From Endothia cerciana (taxonomy: Eukaryota > Ascomycota > Sordariomycetes > Diaporthales > Cryphonectriaceae), in the NCBI GenBank assembly GCA_026119935.1, contig JALRMH010000006.1:62001-126000 (forward strand): a DNA stretch of 64,000 nt, written 5' to 3'. The translations under genes were made by a program, and so were the position numbers. Positions 22,012-33,926 of this stretch are shown piece by piece. The notes beneath the pieces are model-generated. The model was not told where the DNA came from, searched no databases, and saw nothing but the letters and a program-made list of their open reading frames with translations. Position 1 is the first letter of the stretch. Each line of letters opens with the position of its first letter.

Positions 22012-23555
22012 TCACTTGGCCCATGGCGCCTTAGTGACACTGATCTGGGCTCCCGCAGTCCCTCTCGGCCCGGAAGGCCGCACCGAGCCCAGCGGAACCA
22101 GGTCATCCGGCAGCTCAGTGCCTGGTCGCGCCCCCTGTTCGACAGGCCCTGTGCGCCGCTCCGTCGGTCTAGAATAGGGTATGCCTGGGCCTCCGGGACC
22201 AGGCATTCGCGTCGCCTGTGCCCAAGGCGCGGCTGTGCCTCCCGGCAGATGAGATGCCGACGTGGCTGCGGCTGCCGGAGGTTGACTCGCCATGTGGGCC
22301 GACTGTTGAGGCGCAGATGCGTCCGGATCTGCGTCCCATGAGAAGAGCGAGCCGAACGGAAAATGCTGTACGACGGGGAGTTTCGATAGGACTTCGGCGT
22401 TGAACATCTTGATCATCCCCTGACGAAAAGGTCAGCTGGTGGCTCTAACCAAGTGACACTGGAAGGGTGGGCTCACCTTGTTGATCTTGCCCCAGCCATC
22501 CTTGATGCCGGAGATATCGTACAGAATCGGACTGTGCTCCCAGAAGGGGCCCTTCTTGACGTCGCTGATGAAGCCAACGGCAGAGAAATACATGTTCACC
22601 TCTCGTAACCTCTCCACCACATCAGACTTGGTCACGTCTCCTGGCTTGGGCGCCCTCTCCACGGACCCTTCCAGCGGCATGGCCTCATCCTCGGTGATGG
22701 GACGTGTGAGCTGTGCAGAGCCAAAAATGTACGGCATAAACGAATGATCGTCAAGGCCCCAAACGCCGTGTGACCCTGCGGGCTCGAGGGTATACGTGAG
22801 GATAAGCCTTCGTACCACCTTGAGGTACCTGCGTATGTTGTCAGCCAACGCTCTTTTGCCCAAACAGGATTGACATACGGTTCGAAGACACCAAGCACAA
22901 TGCTGCGCTCGATATCACCGGACTGAGTGCTACTCTCGAAAGCACCCAGCTTCCACAAGCACCCCAGGAATGCCAGGAAACTCAGCTCATGGCCTGTGCC
23001 ATAATCCAACCTCTGCGGACTGCCAAACCCGCCCAGGAGGTAAGCCTTCAGCTCATCCATTGCACCAGCGCTCCCGCCATCCCCGTCCTGCACACCGGCA
23101 GCTGCAAACCCCAGCACATCTGCACCTACATACTCCCTCAAGAATCCATCGACCCTCTCCTCCAGCAGCCCGTACCAGCGGCGGAAGCTGATGTTCCCGA
23201 ACCGCCTCGGGCCCGGGTCTGGCGGCGCTTCGCCGATGATAGCCTCGGTCTTCTCTAGGAGACTCTGCAATCTGCGGACAGAATCTGGATCCTGGCGGTC
23301 TCCGCCGACCAGGGGGAAAGTCTTGGATGGACCGGAGCCCGAGGGGTTCTTGCGCGGGCAGAGGGCGCGGTTAAGCTGCATCACGAAGATGCCAATATCC
23401 CGGTAGGCCTTGGAGGTGAGGAAACGTGCGACGTCCGGCCCCTCGCTGATGCGCTTGCTGGGGGCTCGGAAGGTGTGGGAGATTGCGGAATCGATGGTTT
23501 CGAGCTGGGGAAAGGAGGGTGAGGAGAGATTGGATGGCCGGTTCAGGGTGTCCAT
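22012..23555 (-). CDS. RRD1: Serine/threonine phosphatase 2A activator 1 (PTPA family)
   Basis: Three exons (23555-22879, 22828-22477, 22419-22012) give 478 residues. The first intron (50 bp) runs GTATGT..GCAG and the second GTGAGC..TCAG; both keep frame. PTPA/RRD signatures are clear: SEGPDVARFLTSKAYRDIG, GNISFRRWY, DYGTGHELSFLAFL (the conserved GTGHE loop), EPAGSHGVWGLDDHSF and GSAQL. A Pro/Ala/Gly-rich tail of about 135 residues ends in TKAPWAK. Long disordered tails mark the RRD1 rather than the RRD2 subgroup in filamentous fungi. The protein is a peptidyl-prolyl isomerase that helps activate PP2A-like phosphatases in cytosol and nucleus. I chose the Met at 23555 because the 31 codons upstream are not conserved-looking. 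It is divergent from the SANT-domain gene 509 bp away. Confidence 0.92.
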
Positions 23556-24064
23556 TGTGAGTGCGTCTGCCAGGTGATGAGCAGAGCTTCTATGGCCAGA
23601 TATCCCGCTAGAATGAGTGAGTCTCTCGTGGGCTGCGGGTCGTGTCACAAGCCTTGAGATCGGTCATGCAGTGCTCCGAATCCAAACCACCAGTCAGGAA
23701 TGATGTTGCCAGAAAGATCGTAAGAACTAGTCTGTCACCTGCAGGCAGCAGAACGGGCGCTCATTGGTGGAGTTTCGTGGAGTTGACATCTGCGTTCACG
23801 TTTCATAGGAAGCCATAAGCTCGCTGCATCCATGCGAGGTCGACGTCAGATAACATCCAGGGTTAGGGTCGTAAACGACGTTGCTCCATCCCTGTCCGAC
23901 TCCTCCCCCGACGTGCTTGCCTACATAATACCAGCAAGTCACGGCCGTGAGCTCCAATATATTCAAGCATTGAACTCGATGGCATACACGGCACTTGATC
24001 CACCTTGCGTATAGTCTATGCTCGCCATAACTTGTCTTCGTTCATTCCTGCCATCTGCAGCAAA
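23556..24064. promoter_or_regulatory. Shared divergent promoter region
   Basis: These 509 bp separate the start codons of RRD1 (minus) and the SANT-domain gene (plus), so both promoters must lie here or overlap the flanking exons. I see no convincing TATA box. The bases before the plus-strand start (caaaATGcc) fit the usual fungal context. Confidence 0.6.
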
Positions 24065-26257
24065 ATGCCTTCGAGACGCACGCGCTCCGCTACACAACAG
24101 CAGCAGCCCGACGGTGACAGTTCTAATGTGACCGATTACCTGGGGCCGCCCAACTCAAAGCGGCAGAAACGTGGCAATGTGGTGTCGGCAGACTCGGCCC
24201 TGATGGCGAACAGCCCGGCGAGGGTGACTAGAAGTTCCGTCGCCGCGCACATGCAAGGTGGGAAGCCGCAGAGCAAGGAGGTTCCGACGCGTCGCAACAC
24301 GAGGCAGGGATGCAACGATGAGGAGGATGACGATGATTCGATCCATGTCAACTTCAACCAGGCTACCTCAGCCATCAACAAGGCGCGCTCAGGAGAAAGT
24401 CGGCCCGTCAATGCGGTCCAATTTGATGAGAGACAAGTGGGCCGTGCTGGTGCGAGGCCAGGACAGGACAAGGAAGTGGAGAAGGCTGCTGCTTCCAAGG
24501 CTCCTACGACACGGCCCGGCCAGCAAGCCACGACGAACCAGGATGGGAAGCGGGCACGCAAAGCGAAGCCAAGCTTTCAGCCTCATAGCGAAATGGAGGG
24601 GACTGGCAGCAATTTAGGTGGGACCACCGGACTTCCACAACGCCAAATCCAAACACGACAAAGAGCGGCATCGCAGGTTGAGACAAGAAACGCTGAGCTG
24701 GCATCTCCGCTGAATCAAGGTCAACAACAGCGCCAGATACAGTCTAGGACAATCACGCATGCTCAGGACGGGCAAGACCAGGGCGGTATATCCAGCTCCG
24801 AGGGAGAGGATGACGATGAGGTTGCAAAGCTCGCGGCTGAGGACTCGGCTTTCATCGAGGCTCCTCAAGCAAACGACAGCCTGGTCGAAGTCGAGGTCCC
24901 AGTTCACAGCCTGGGAGGCATCATCAACACCCTACGGCACGCCGCCTGGACAGGCAAGAAATGGGCCTCTGGCTCCCTTGATGCGTGCGAGTCTGCCTCT
25001 GGACGGGCCTTGATGAAGCAAGCTCAAGATCTGAACGACATTCTGGTAGAATCAGCAGATGCGCGGAATGAAGGAAACGCAGAAGATCCCTACTATAGAA
25101 CGATTGAATACCTCAGGGACAACACCGAGAGGATTACGAGGTGCTTCGCGGGCATCAGCAAAGTCATCGAAAAGATCTGCACCCAGGAGTTGGCACCTGG
25201 CGAGAAGTTGGCCCGTCGTGGCGTCAAACTAAAGAAGAAGCTCCTGCGCGACATTTCGAGAAGACTCATTCCCATGTTTGTGCTCGTCATAGAGAAGGCA
25301 TGTGATTTGGGTCCGTTAGAGCCATCCGGTTCGTGGTTGCGTCTGCGTCTCAACTCCTTCACCCTCCAATTCCTTCAGCGTGCGGTCGGATGGACCAGAC
25401 GTCTTGAGCGGTGCCTCAGTCGAGGTCTGGAGGCTTGGCCCATTGACAAGGAGTTTAGCAAGATCGACCAGGACCTCGACGCGGGCGAGGCTGATCTCAA
25501 GGCAAGGAAGAGCGAAGCGAGACAAACCTTTGAGAAGCAGCTCTTAGCACTTCAGGCAGATGCCAAGGACGCTGAGTGGAAGATACAGGTTCACAAAAGA
25601 AAAGCTGCGAAACAGAGACAGGACGAGCAGATTCGCCAACAAAATCTGCGTAGACAGCGGGAGATTAGAGCCGCGCAGAAGCAAGAAGAGGAAGAGAAGA
25701 AGCGACGTAACGAAGCGAGGTGGGCGGCTTTCTACAAGCATACTCAGGATTTAAACAACAGACCAGATCCTCTTAAGGAGATCTGGGATCGCGCGGAGGA
25801 GGCTCGTCAAGAGTATGCAGCCTCGCAAGTGTCTCTTTTCGGCCCTCCTGCACAAAGCAGGGTCCGGCCTTCCCAGACCAATGTTAGAGCTGGTCCCCAG
25901 GGCGACTGTTCCGTGGCTGATCTTGCCAACGGCAACGGCTCTGTCGCGATCTCCGAAGATGAGGATAACCCGTTCGTGATCAGTCCAGTCCGCATTAGAA
26001 ACGCGTCGGAGCATCACGATACCCACAACGGCCACGTTGGCCCAGCAAGTAACGGATGGAATGGACGCAATTGGGACGAGAAGGAGGAAGAGATCCTTAG
26101 CCAGGCGATTTACGACAACGAATACAACCTGGACTCGATGACAGCGCGGCTGAGTCGTACGAAGGCCGACGTGAGGAGGAAAGCCGAATGGTTCAAGATG
26201 CTGTTCAGGGAGAACTACATTAGAAAGGGCGACAAGATACCTAGCTGGTGGTGGTAG
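24065..26257 (+). CDS. SANT/Myb-like domain nuclear protein of unknown role
   Basis: A single exon encodes 730 residues, starting at the Met with context CAAAATGCC. The N-terminal 250 residues are polar and low in complexity, with basic clusters near 30-37 (NSKRQKRG) that could act as a nuclear signal and an acidic patch near 84-91. A more ordered helical region (about 280-470) follows, then a highly charged coiled coil at about 474-556 rich in Lys, Arg, Glu and Gln. The C-terminus (about 668-725) starts WDEKEEEILSQAI and has the spacing of a SANT/Myb fold: evenly placed Trp or aromatic residues and a final basic helix. The chain ends in three consecutive Trp. The architecture suggests a chromatin or DNA-associated factor. 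No family name can be given; the nuclear role is inference. Confidence 0.8.
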   Translation: MPSRRTRSATQQQQPDGDSSNVTDYLGPPNSKRQKRGNVVSADSALMANSPARVTRSSVAAHMQGGKPQSKEVPTRRNTRQGCNDEEDDDDSIHVNFNQATSAINKARSGESRPVNAVQFDERQVGRAGARPGQDKEVEKAAASKAPTTRPGQQATTNQDGKRARKAKPSFQPHSEMEGTGSNLGGTTGLPQRQIQTRQRAASQVETRNAELASPLNQGQQQRQIQSRTITHAQDGQDQGGISSSEGEDDDEVAKLAAEDSAFIEAPQANDSLVEVEVPVHSLGGIINTLRHAAWTGKKWASGSLDACESASGRALMKQAQDLNDILVESADARNEGNAEDPYYRTIEYLRDNTERITRCFAGISKVIEKICTQELAPGEKLARRGVKLKKKLLRDISRRLIPMFVLVIEKACDLGPLEPSGSWLRLRLNSFTLQFLQRAVGWTRRLERCLSRGLEAWPIDKEFSKIDQDLDAGEADLKARKSEARQTFEKQLLALQADAKDAEWKIQVHKRKAAKQRQDEQIRQQNLRRQREIRAAQKQEEEEKKRRNEARWAAFYKHTQDLNNRPDPLKEIWDRAEEARQEYAASQVSLFGPPAQSRVRPSQTNVRAGPQGDCSVADLANGNGSVAISEDEDNPFVISPVRIRNASEHHDTHNGHVGPASNGWNGRNWDEKEEEILSQAIYDNEYNLDSMTARLSRTKADVRRKAEWFKMLFRENYIRKGDKIPSWWW

Positions 26258-28510
26258 CTTGGGGACCCGGGGCTGGTCCTCGACTTTCTGGCTCTCAAGG
26301 GGCATTGAGGCGTACGATCCTTGTGTTGTTTGCTCTGCCATAGATATGAGATTTTCTATTGCTTTTCACTTTCCTGTGGCTCAAAGCTACGGTCTGGTCT
26401 GCTGACCAGTCTACGATGAGAGGCTGTCATTCATCCACCAGGCCGTGAAGGAGGATTCGATTAACAGACTGGCGAGCGCGAAAAAAGAATACGGGCACTG
26501 CAAAGTTCATAGTCAAGTCTTCGCTCTCTATCATGGAAAAAGCAGGGCATGCGACCCTGGTGGAATGCTTCTTGGCATGCTGATCATTAGGACTGGAACC
26601 CGGGCCGTTTACGATGTTGATAACGAGGATGGTGATAGCGATGACTGGCCGCTCACATCTGTTGTTCAAGGCACATGGCTGCTCCTCTGATGGTTTGCAG
26701 TGACTTCCTACAGCCAGTGCTTCACTACGATCATCATCTTTCTTTTCCTTCCCCGCTTCACCTAATTTGAATATTATAGACGTGTCATATTTACGGACAA
26801 ATGAGCCATTTGGTGCACCGAATAGAGGTAGCGCTTTCCAGCGCAGCGAATTATGAGCATTTCGGAGTAGGAGTAGAGGTGGACGCACGAAACCCACACG
26901 CCAAGGTCCGCATATCCAAGCCAGTAAGACTGACTAGAGCTGTGTTGATGAAGATTGGGCGCTGCGGTAGACGCCACTCAGGGGCTGCCACATCAACGCA
27001 GGCACCAACGCCTTGCTGCTGGAATGTCAGATCGTTTCCCCTGTCCAAGGAACATAGCCCTCTTGGCGACATCCAGCTCTATCATATCCGAACTCATCGT
27101 GAATGGTGCCCGGAAGCGATAGGTCAGAATCAGTGATTTTCCCCTTCAGCCAGCACTGCCAACGAAGATGCCGCTCAGCACATCGAGGGCTCATCACAGG
27201 ATGTTCACTCAGATGATCCAACAGAGCATCATCCTCGCCTTGTAGTCGAAGGTCTACGTGGACCACTCAACGGGATGTCTCGGTCACTGACCCGCACAGA
27301 TGCAGACACGCATCTTGGTCACACAGAACCCCAGCATGAAGTTCGCTCCTCGGGGGTGAGGATCATACAACGGCCAGAGCCAACCTGTTCCTTCGGGCGC
27401 ATCTGCCGAGCATGTCCCCTGCCGGTGCATGCTTAAGAGCCCTGTTATAACGAGCGCTACTGGCCGATCAGAAACAGGTTGTGAGCTAGGGTAGAAGCTG
27501 GGCCCAAGTTTGCAAGGTTAGTTTCGAGATCTGACACCGGATAGATTGTCGACGGTGCCCACGGTGGAGTCGCCCATATGCCTGGGCACGCTGGGATGGA
27601 AGATCTAGATTGCTCAACTCTGGCTGACGTCAGAGGAATCATTGCCAACCATGGGATGTTTCAGAAGGAGAAGTCAGCAGGCTGATTGATGTGGGATGTA
27701 TTTGGAAAAGGGACATTACTGCGAGAAATACTATTAGCTCTTTGCTTATCGTTGCGAGCCCGTCGAGTTCCGACCGACCTGTCACGGGCGTTGAGCACGC
27801 TGTTTACTGGCGGTTGCCCCTGTCCTTCTTAGCGCCCAAGGCCCTGGGCAGCCCCCAATGAGCAGTGGGTGGGTAGGCGTGCATGCGCCCCGTGCACGCC
27901 TGGCATTGGGCCTTTACTCGGCGCGCGAGAAATGTCGCACGCAGTCTCACTTTCCCGTCCAGGGTCCAGGCTGCAAGGTGCCCGATTTAATTTCCAACCC
28001 ACTCGACACCACCTCACTCTCACTCTTGCTCCCCCTCTTCGCATCGCATCGTCGCCAGTCCAGGAGAGGAAGTCCATTGAGACACGCTCAGGTCTTTTTT
28101 GCACTTGCCTGCTGTCTCGTCGCCTATTTCCTGTGGATCATTCTGCTAGCATATTGCATCTCTTCTGCATTTCAGGTATACCCGTGCCGACTTGTCCGAT
28201 CGCAAACTGACGCGCTGCCCCTTTACGGATCGCATCTGAGGACACCGAGCTTCTACCAATCGCACAAGGTGAGTAGTAAGACGTCTCATCCGGCCATGGT
28301 GCATAATTTCCACTACGGGAAGTTATTCGCAGGCTTACCTAGTGCCCGAGAGCCCATCCCGCTGCCCCAAGAGCTGCAACGCAACAGCTCCAACGGCTGC
28401 AGTACACAACAGCCCAGCCTTGTGCCACGCCGCTAACGGCCGTCCTAGCTGACAGACAGTCCCTGCCACCCCAGGCCTCGTCGCCGTCAAATCGAATACA
28501 GCTAGCTACA
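26258..28510. other. Intergenic region and 5' leader of the coiled-coil gene
   Basis: No domain-bearing open frame is visible. The last 650 bp are pyrimidine-rich (CT-rich stretch about 28010-28060), as in strong fungal promoters, and contain the likely leader intron listed separately. Confidence 0.55.
28269..28448 (+). other. Probable intron in the 5' untranslated leader
   Basis: A consensus donor (GTGAGT) at 28269 pairs with an acceptor (CCTAG) ending at 28448. A perfect branch-point-like CGCTAACGG lies about 12 bases before the acceptor. Removal leaves a 62-base leader segment before the ATG at 28511. No alternative in-frame start is present inside it. Confidence 0.55.
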
Positions 28511-31500
28511 ATGTCTGATGCTGAGGGTTATGATATCGTCTCGCACGATGATGCCCCTGCCTCGCCTCCTCCCGAGGTCTCTCCAGAGGCCCCTCCAGCC
28601 GAGGACCCAGCTGAAGCACCCGCTGAGAAGCCTCAGCCTCCCTCCAACGCCGCCGCCGCTCCTGCGAAGAAGCCGGCTTCCAGCGCCGGTACGAAGACCG
28701 CAGGTACCACGGCTACTGCGAGGAAACCCGCGACAACAACAACTACTACCACCGCGCGTCGTCCTGGCACGACCTTGGCTGCCACGAAGCCTACTGCAAG
28801 CTCAGCTACGCGCACGGGCGCTGCGAGTGGTGGGTTGAGCAAGCCTCCCACGCGCCCCGCGACGACCGCTGCTGCCAAGCGGCCGTCCTCGGCGGCCACA
28901 TCCACCCATCGCTCCCAGCCCTCTGTGTCCGAAGATGAAAAGCGTCGATCCTCGACCCTGAGTACCGCGGCCCGGCGGACTTCGACCTTGTCCAGTACCA
29001 CCTCTGCCGCCTCCCCCAAGCCGAGAACTACTACCGCAACCACCACGGCCACGGCCCGGAAGCCTGCGGGCTCGAGCGTCACGTCGCCCACGCCTGCTAC
29101 GCGGCCAGCCGCTACCCGGGGTCACACCAAGGATTCGAGTGTCAGCTCAACGAGCACAACACGCACCGTAAGCAGACCTGCTGCTACAGGCGCTGTTGCT
29201 GAGGCCAAGAAACGGCTTTCCATGGCTGGTGGACCTTCGTCGGGCGTCGTTACGAAGCCTTCTGGTTCGCGGCTGTCCACTTCGGATGCCGGTGCTGGTG
29301 CCGCTTCTGCCGAAGCTGCCAAAGAGATTGAAGAGCTCAAGACCAAACTGTCTGAGAGCGAGGCAGAGATTGCATCTCTGAAGGAGCAGATCACATCTTC
29401 AGAGGAAAAGATTGCTGAGCTCACCACAAAGATCGAAGGTTCCCAAGGCCAGGACGGCACCAATGATGCTGCTCTCAAGGAGCTGACCGATGAGCTTGAG
29501 AGTGCTAAGGCCAACCATCAATCTGAGGTGGAGGCGCTCGGGGGCCAGATCACAGAAGCCCAGGCGAAGCTCAAGGAGGCCGTGGAGCAACTCGAGAGGC
29601 AGAAGGCTGAAGTCTCTGAGCTTATTGCTGCAAAGGAGACCACCGACTCTGAAATCACTTCGCTGAAGGCTGCCCTTGAATCTGCAAAGGTCGAGCATGA
29701 TATGAGATTGAACGAGAGCGAGGCAAACCTAGCCAAGGCGTCAGAAGAGCACGCATCCAAGCTGGGTGATTTGCAGAAGACCCTGACGGAGCAGCACAAG
29801 GAGGCACTTTCCGCCCTCGAAGCCAAACATGCTGAGGAGCTGGACCAAGGAAAGGCAACATCGGGCGATCACGAGAAGGCTCTTGCGGATCAAAAAGCCA
29901 GTCATGAGGCCGCTCTTGCCGGTCTTCAAAAGAAGATTGATGAGTTGACTGAGTCCCAAGCTGCCTTGGAGGGCGCTCACGAGGCCAAGCTGTCAGATGA
30001 GAGCTCTGCCAATGCTGCCAAGATCTCTGCTCTCGAGGGCGACATGGCCGATCTCAAGGCCAAGCTTGAGGCTGCAGAACAGAGCGCAGACAGCGCCAAA
30101 TCCGAATTGGACGCTAAGACGAGTCAACTTGCGTCCTTTGAGGAGCGAATGCAGAGTATGGAAGCTGAGTTGAAATCCGCCAAGGAGACAATTACCAGAT
30201 TGGAGGAAGATATGGCGGCCAAGGACAGCGAGAATGAAGCGTTGAAATCAGAACATGCGGCTACTGCAGAGAAGCACGACCAGCACCTGAAGCAGATTAC
30301 GACTGACTATGAGAATGAGATCAATTCTCTGCAAGGTGAGGCCATGTACAAGCGCAAGTACGAAGAACTCGAAGCGAAGCACAACGAGCTCTTGGAGAGC
30401 CACACCTCTGCTGTTGAGAGCCACGGCAAAGCCATTGGTGACGCGAAGAGTCAGCATGAGGAGACCCTGGCCGCCCTCGAAGCGGCGAAGGCGGAACATG
30501 CTAGTGCTGTTGCGGCCCTCATGGCCAAAGAGGCCGAGCAACAGAAGGCCCTCGACGCACTGGAGGCCAACCACGCAATGGAACTGGAGGAAGCCAAGAG
30601 TGGAGTTTCTGCCGCTCGCGACTCTCATGTTAGCGACCTTGAGGCCTTGAAAGCTAGCCACGCCAAACAAATCGAAATTCTGAAGAACGAGGCCGAAGCT
30701 AGCCTGGCAAAGGAGCTGGAATCTCTAAAGGCATCGCACGCGGAGATAATCGATGCGCTAAACACAAAGAGCGCATCGGAGAAGCAGCAGCTCCTTGCTG
30801 CACATGCTGAGGAGCTCTCAGCCGCAAAGTCTGCCGGCGAGAGCGCCCAGGATGCTCAGTTGGGTCAGCTCGAGAAGGAACTGAACGCTAGGCATGCCGC
30901 CGACATGGAGAGCCTCACGAAGCAGATGAAGGATCTCGAGAGTGAGCTCAACCACAAACACGCCACCGAGCTCGAGAACCGTTCCGCTCAGATTCAACAG
31001 TTGCAGGAGGAAATGACTGCCAAGCATGCCGCTGAGATTGAGCAGCTCAAGACCGAGCTTACTAGCAGCCGGGCTGTGGCCGAGGAACTTGCGGCTTTGC
31101 AAGCTCAGTTAAATGAGAAGGATCAGCAGCATGCTGCTACTATCCAGCGTTTTAGAAAGGAGCTGGATGAGGATCATGCGGCTGAGATGAAGAAATTGGC
31201 CGATACACACCTCCAAGCCCTTGAGAAATTGCAGAACGAACACGCTGGCGGGGCTGCCGACGCCAAGTTTGAGCTGGAGAGCCTGAAGGAGCAGCACGAG
31301 AAGGCTATTTCCGAAGTCAAGTCCCAGCATGCCTCTGCGCTGGACGCCCAGCTCGTCCAGTCCCAGACTGAACTCGAGAAGGCCATCGCAGCTTCCAAGG
31401 CACAAATGGCCAAGGCCCAGCAGGAGATCAACGAACTTAGTGGACAGCTCGCCAATGAGAAGTTCTCCAGGATTGAGGCGGAGGCCGCTCTTGATGCCAA

Positions 31501-32206
31501 TAAGTCTTCCCCGAGACTCGACAACTCTGCCGAATTGGCAGCCCTTCGCGCAGAGCTCAGTCAAGTCAAGCAAGCCTATGACGAAGCTGTCTCAAAGGCA
31601 GGAGCTCAGTCGAGCAAGGCCGCTGAGGAACTCGACTCCCTCAGGGAGGAGTTGAACTTGGCTAGCAAGGAGTTAGAGGCTTACAAGTTTGAGGCTGATG
31701 CCAAATCGAAGACTGCAGAGGCGGATTATCGGGACATGCACGACTCGATGATGGACATCGTGAACGAAACATCTGCCAAGGCGGAGAAGGCGGAGGCTAA
31801 GATCCAGGAGCTGATGGACCAGCTCAAGGTCAAGGATGCAGAGCTGGCCGAGATTAAGGTAAGAAGAAGCAACAACCCTGACCGTGAACGCAGCTCAATA
31901 GTATTGACGCATTTTCTTGAAGGCCAGTGCAAGCTCTCCCACAGTGCCCAAGCCGGGGTTGGCGGCCAGCAGATTTGCCGCCACGACGGATGACGATGCC
32001 GCCGCCGCTGGAGAGACGGGGCCCGCGGCGGAAGGTGAGCCGGATCATTCCTCAGTGGCACTAGCTCTGGTGCGAAAGCCCCTTGCTGCTTGCAACCTCA
32101 TACCTCCTACCCCCCCACATCCTGCACACCTCCGTCCGTGTTCGTAAAACGACAACCTCCTGATTCAGACGAACATCAGAGAATCTGCGCGGCTGACGGT
32201 TGCTAA
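28511..32206 (+). CDS. Long coiled-coil protein with Ala/Thr-rich head
   Basis: Exon 1 (28511-31858) codes 1116 residues. Exon 2 (31923-32034) follows a GTAAGA..GAAG intron and adds ASASSPTVPKPGLAASRF and an acidic tail. A third exon from 32169 (after a CAG acceptor) would end at a TAA at 32204-32206, giving 1165 residues, but this end is uncertain. Residues 1-265 are low-complexity Ala/Pro/Thr/Ser/Arg, probably disordered and basic. From about 266 to 1116 the chain is almost unbroken heptad-like helix with repeated blocks such as AALEAKHAEEL and KASHAEII, Lys/Glu/Ala-rich and nearly Pro-free. This suits a tether, cytoskeletal or septal-type structural protein. Length and layout recall USO1/M-repeat style fungal proteins, but coiled coils resemble one another by composition, so no name is given. 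Confidence 0.8.
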
Positions 32207-33437
32207 CAATTATGGCGATGAAGCTGGCTAGGATGCGGACTACCGTCAATTCGCTGGAGACCCTTGATAACGACATGAGGGAGCAGAATTTACAAATTCT
32301 GCGAGCGATGGAGGAGGCCACAGTTGCCAAACTCCCGACACCGAACACTGCCGGCTTTCCCCAGACCACTCCGGATGTTAGCCAGGCGGCTTAAGAGCCT
32401 TCTCGAACGGGTGGTGAGCTGCCGAGCAACCAGCCGGATTCAAATACCCAGAACAAGAATCCTGGGCGGATCACGCAACCCTGGTCTTCCTGCACGACAC
32501 CAGACAAGCAAGTTACGCCTCGTAGGGCTTGAAACCTGGTATTTCGACTACCAAGGCTGGGGCTCCTCTCCTTTGTGATTGAATTCGACCTTCTGCGCTT
32601 TTGCACTATACCCTTCGTTCTATTCCTCGCTCGGGTTTGGAGAGTCTACGGCCAGGAGGTTTGGATTGGGCCAGAAGAGATTTTGGTGCGCTGAGGGCCG
32701 CCGAGGAGTACAAACACTGCTTGGGACGAGCAAAGTTGATAGATAATAATTGCGTGTGGTTGTTCGGCATGCTGTAGGCTGGTTTTGTCAGATTGGACGG
32801 ACGACTCAAGGCCGCGAGCTCGTGGAGTGACGGGAATGGATGACACGACTGAGATTGAAGACAGATACCCATTTTTCTTATTGAAGCCGCTCAAGCCTCA
32901 CACGCCTCCCTTCACAGACTGCTCAGTGACTTGTATCAACGATATCAAAGTTATTGCTTGCTAAACCTGGGTCATATCCTTGACCAGCAATTAGTAACAT
33001 CCAGGCCTTCAGGTTGCAGAGTGCGGATGTCGGTCGAGGTCGGAGTGTTGTATCACGACCCCAACTTACGATCTAGAAGTTGCCTGGTTTCACAGGCGGA
33101 TGCCTTAGAAGTCCGATATTGAGTAGCTTGATCTCAACAACCGGGAAATAACCGCCACGCAGACCGACGGACGATTGTCGTCACTCAGCACTCAAGCCTT
33201 TGGTTAATACAATAACTATCACGCTCCCACCCGGGGTCGCCGAAAGGGGGTCTCAGGACGTCCAAAGCCAGACCGCAGGTATCATATTCGCTTGCTAATA
33301 ACACAACCCCGGAGGAAAAGGCCGGGAGCATGCCTCTACCAAACAAAGAAGAAGGAATAAGAAAAGAAAAAAGAAAAAAAAAAAGGAAATCATCAAGGAG
33401 CTCCCCTCCCGTCACCGTCAGGCGCTTCTGGGCTGGT
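32207..33437. other. Intergenic region, 3' side of the coiled-coil gene
   Basis: The first 190 bp contain a coding-like frame (32209-32394, see findings). The rest shows no gene. An A-rich tract lies at about 33355-33386. Confidence 0.5.
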
Positions 33438-33789
33438 TTATTTCTTCCAGTTCCCAGCATCCCTCGCGCCCTTGGCAACGTCCGACAGGCCGTTCTCGAG
33501 GCCGGTACCGACATTCGCGACGCCGTCGCCCACGGGGCGGGCGGCGCCGCCGGTTACACCGTTGAGGGTCTCGCCGAGGCCACGGGTTGCTCCGCCTGTG
33601 AAGGGGGGGTGGACGTGGTCAGCTGAGGATGCAGGAGGGGGGGGGGGGCTGTTGACGTCACAAAAGGTGGAAGTGAAACTCACCAAGGATGCCGCCGATG
33701 GTGTTAGACAGGCCAGAGGTTGTGTTTCCCAGTACACCAGTGGCGGTCTTGGCCACGCCGGTGACGCCCTTGTCCTGGTCGTTGTTCAT
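33438..33789 (-). CDS. Small Gly-rich amphipathic repeat protein
   Basis: Two exons (33789-33684 and 33595-33438) encode 87 residues. The 88-bp intron has donor GTGAGT and acceptor ACAG and contains a 12-base G/C run. The protein starts MNNDQDKGVTGVAKTATGVL and repeats Gly-Val/Leu-Gly-Asn/Thr motifs (VLGNTTSGL, ILGGATRGLGE, VGDGVANVG), ending DAGNWKK. There is no signal peptide and no true membrane helix. Short proteins of this composition occur in many filamentous ascomycetes and I recall them as abundant hypothetical or stress-linked proteins; no activity is known to me. A TATA box lies about 130 bp upstream and a CCCCT (STRE-like) element just beyond it, so strong or stress-regulated expression is plausible. 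Confidence 0.75.
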
Positions 33790-33917
33790 GGTGGGCTGTT
33801 TGTGGTGGTGGGTTGGAGATGGAGAGGTAGGTTAAGGCTGGATGGTTGTCTTTTGGGAGTTGTTTGTTTCGGATGGAGATAGGGACTCGATGATCGGTCC
33901 TGAAGGGGGTTCTGCTT

Positions 33918-33926
33918 CTTTATATA
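33918..33926 (-). promoter_or_regulatory. TATA box of the Gly-rich gene
   Basis: The minus strand reads TATATAAAG about 130 bp upstream of the start codon at 33789, a near-perfect TATA element at usual spacing. A CCCCCT stretch (STRE core CCCCT) on the same strand lies at about 33904-33910, between the TATA box and the start codon. Confidence 0.6.

Noticed and set aside
26427..26897. 156-codon minus-strand frame downstream of the SANT gene
   Set aside because: It depends on a GTG start, has no domain or splice partners, and no protein-like blocks stand out.
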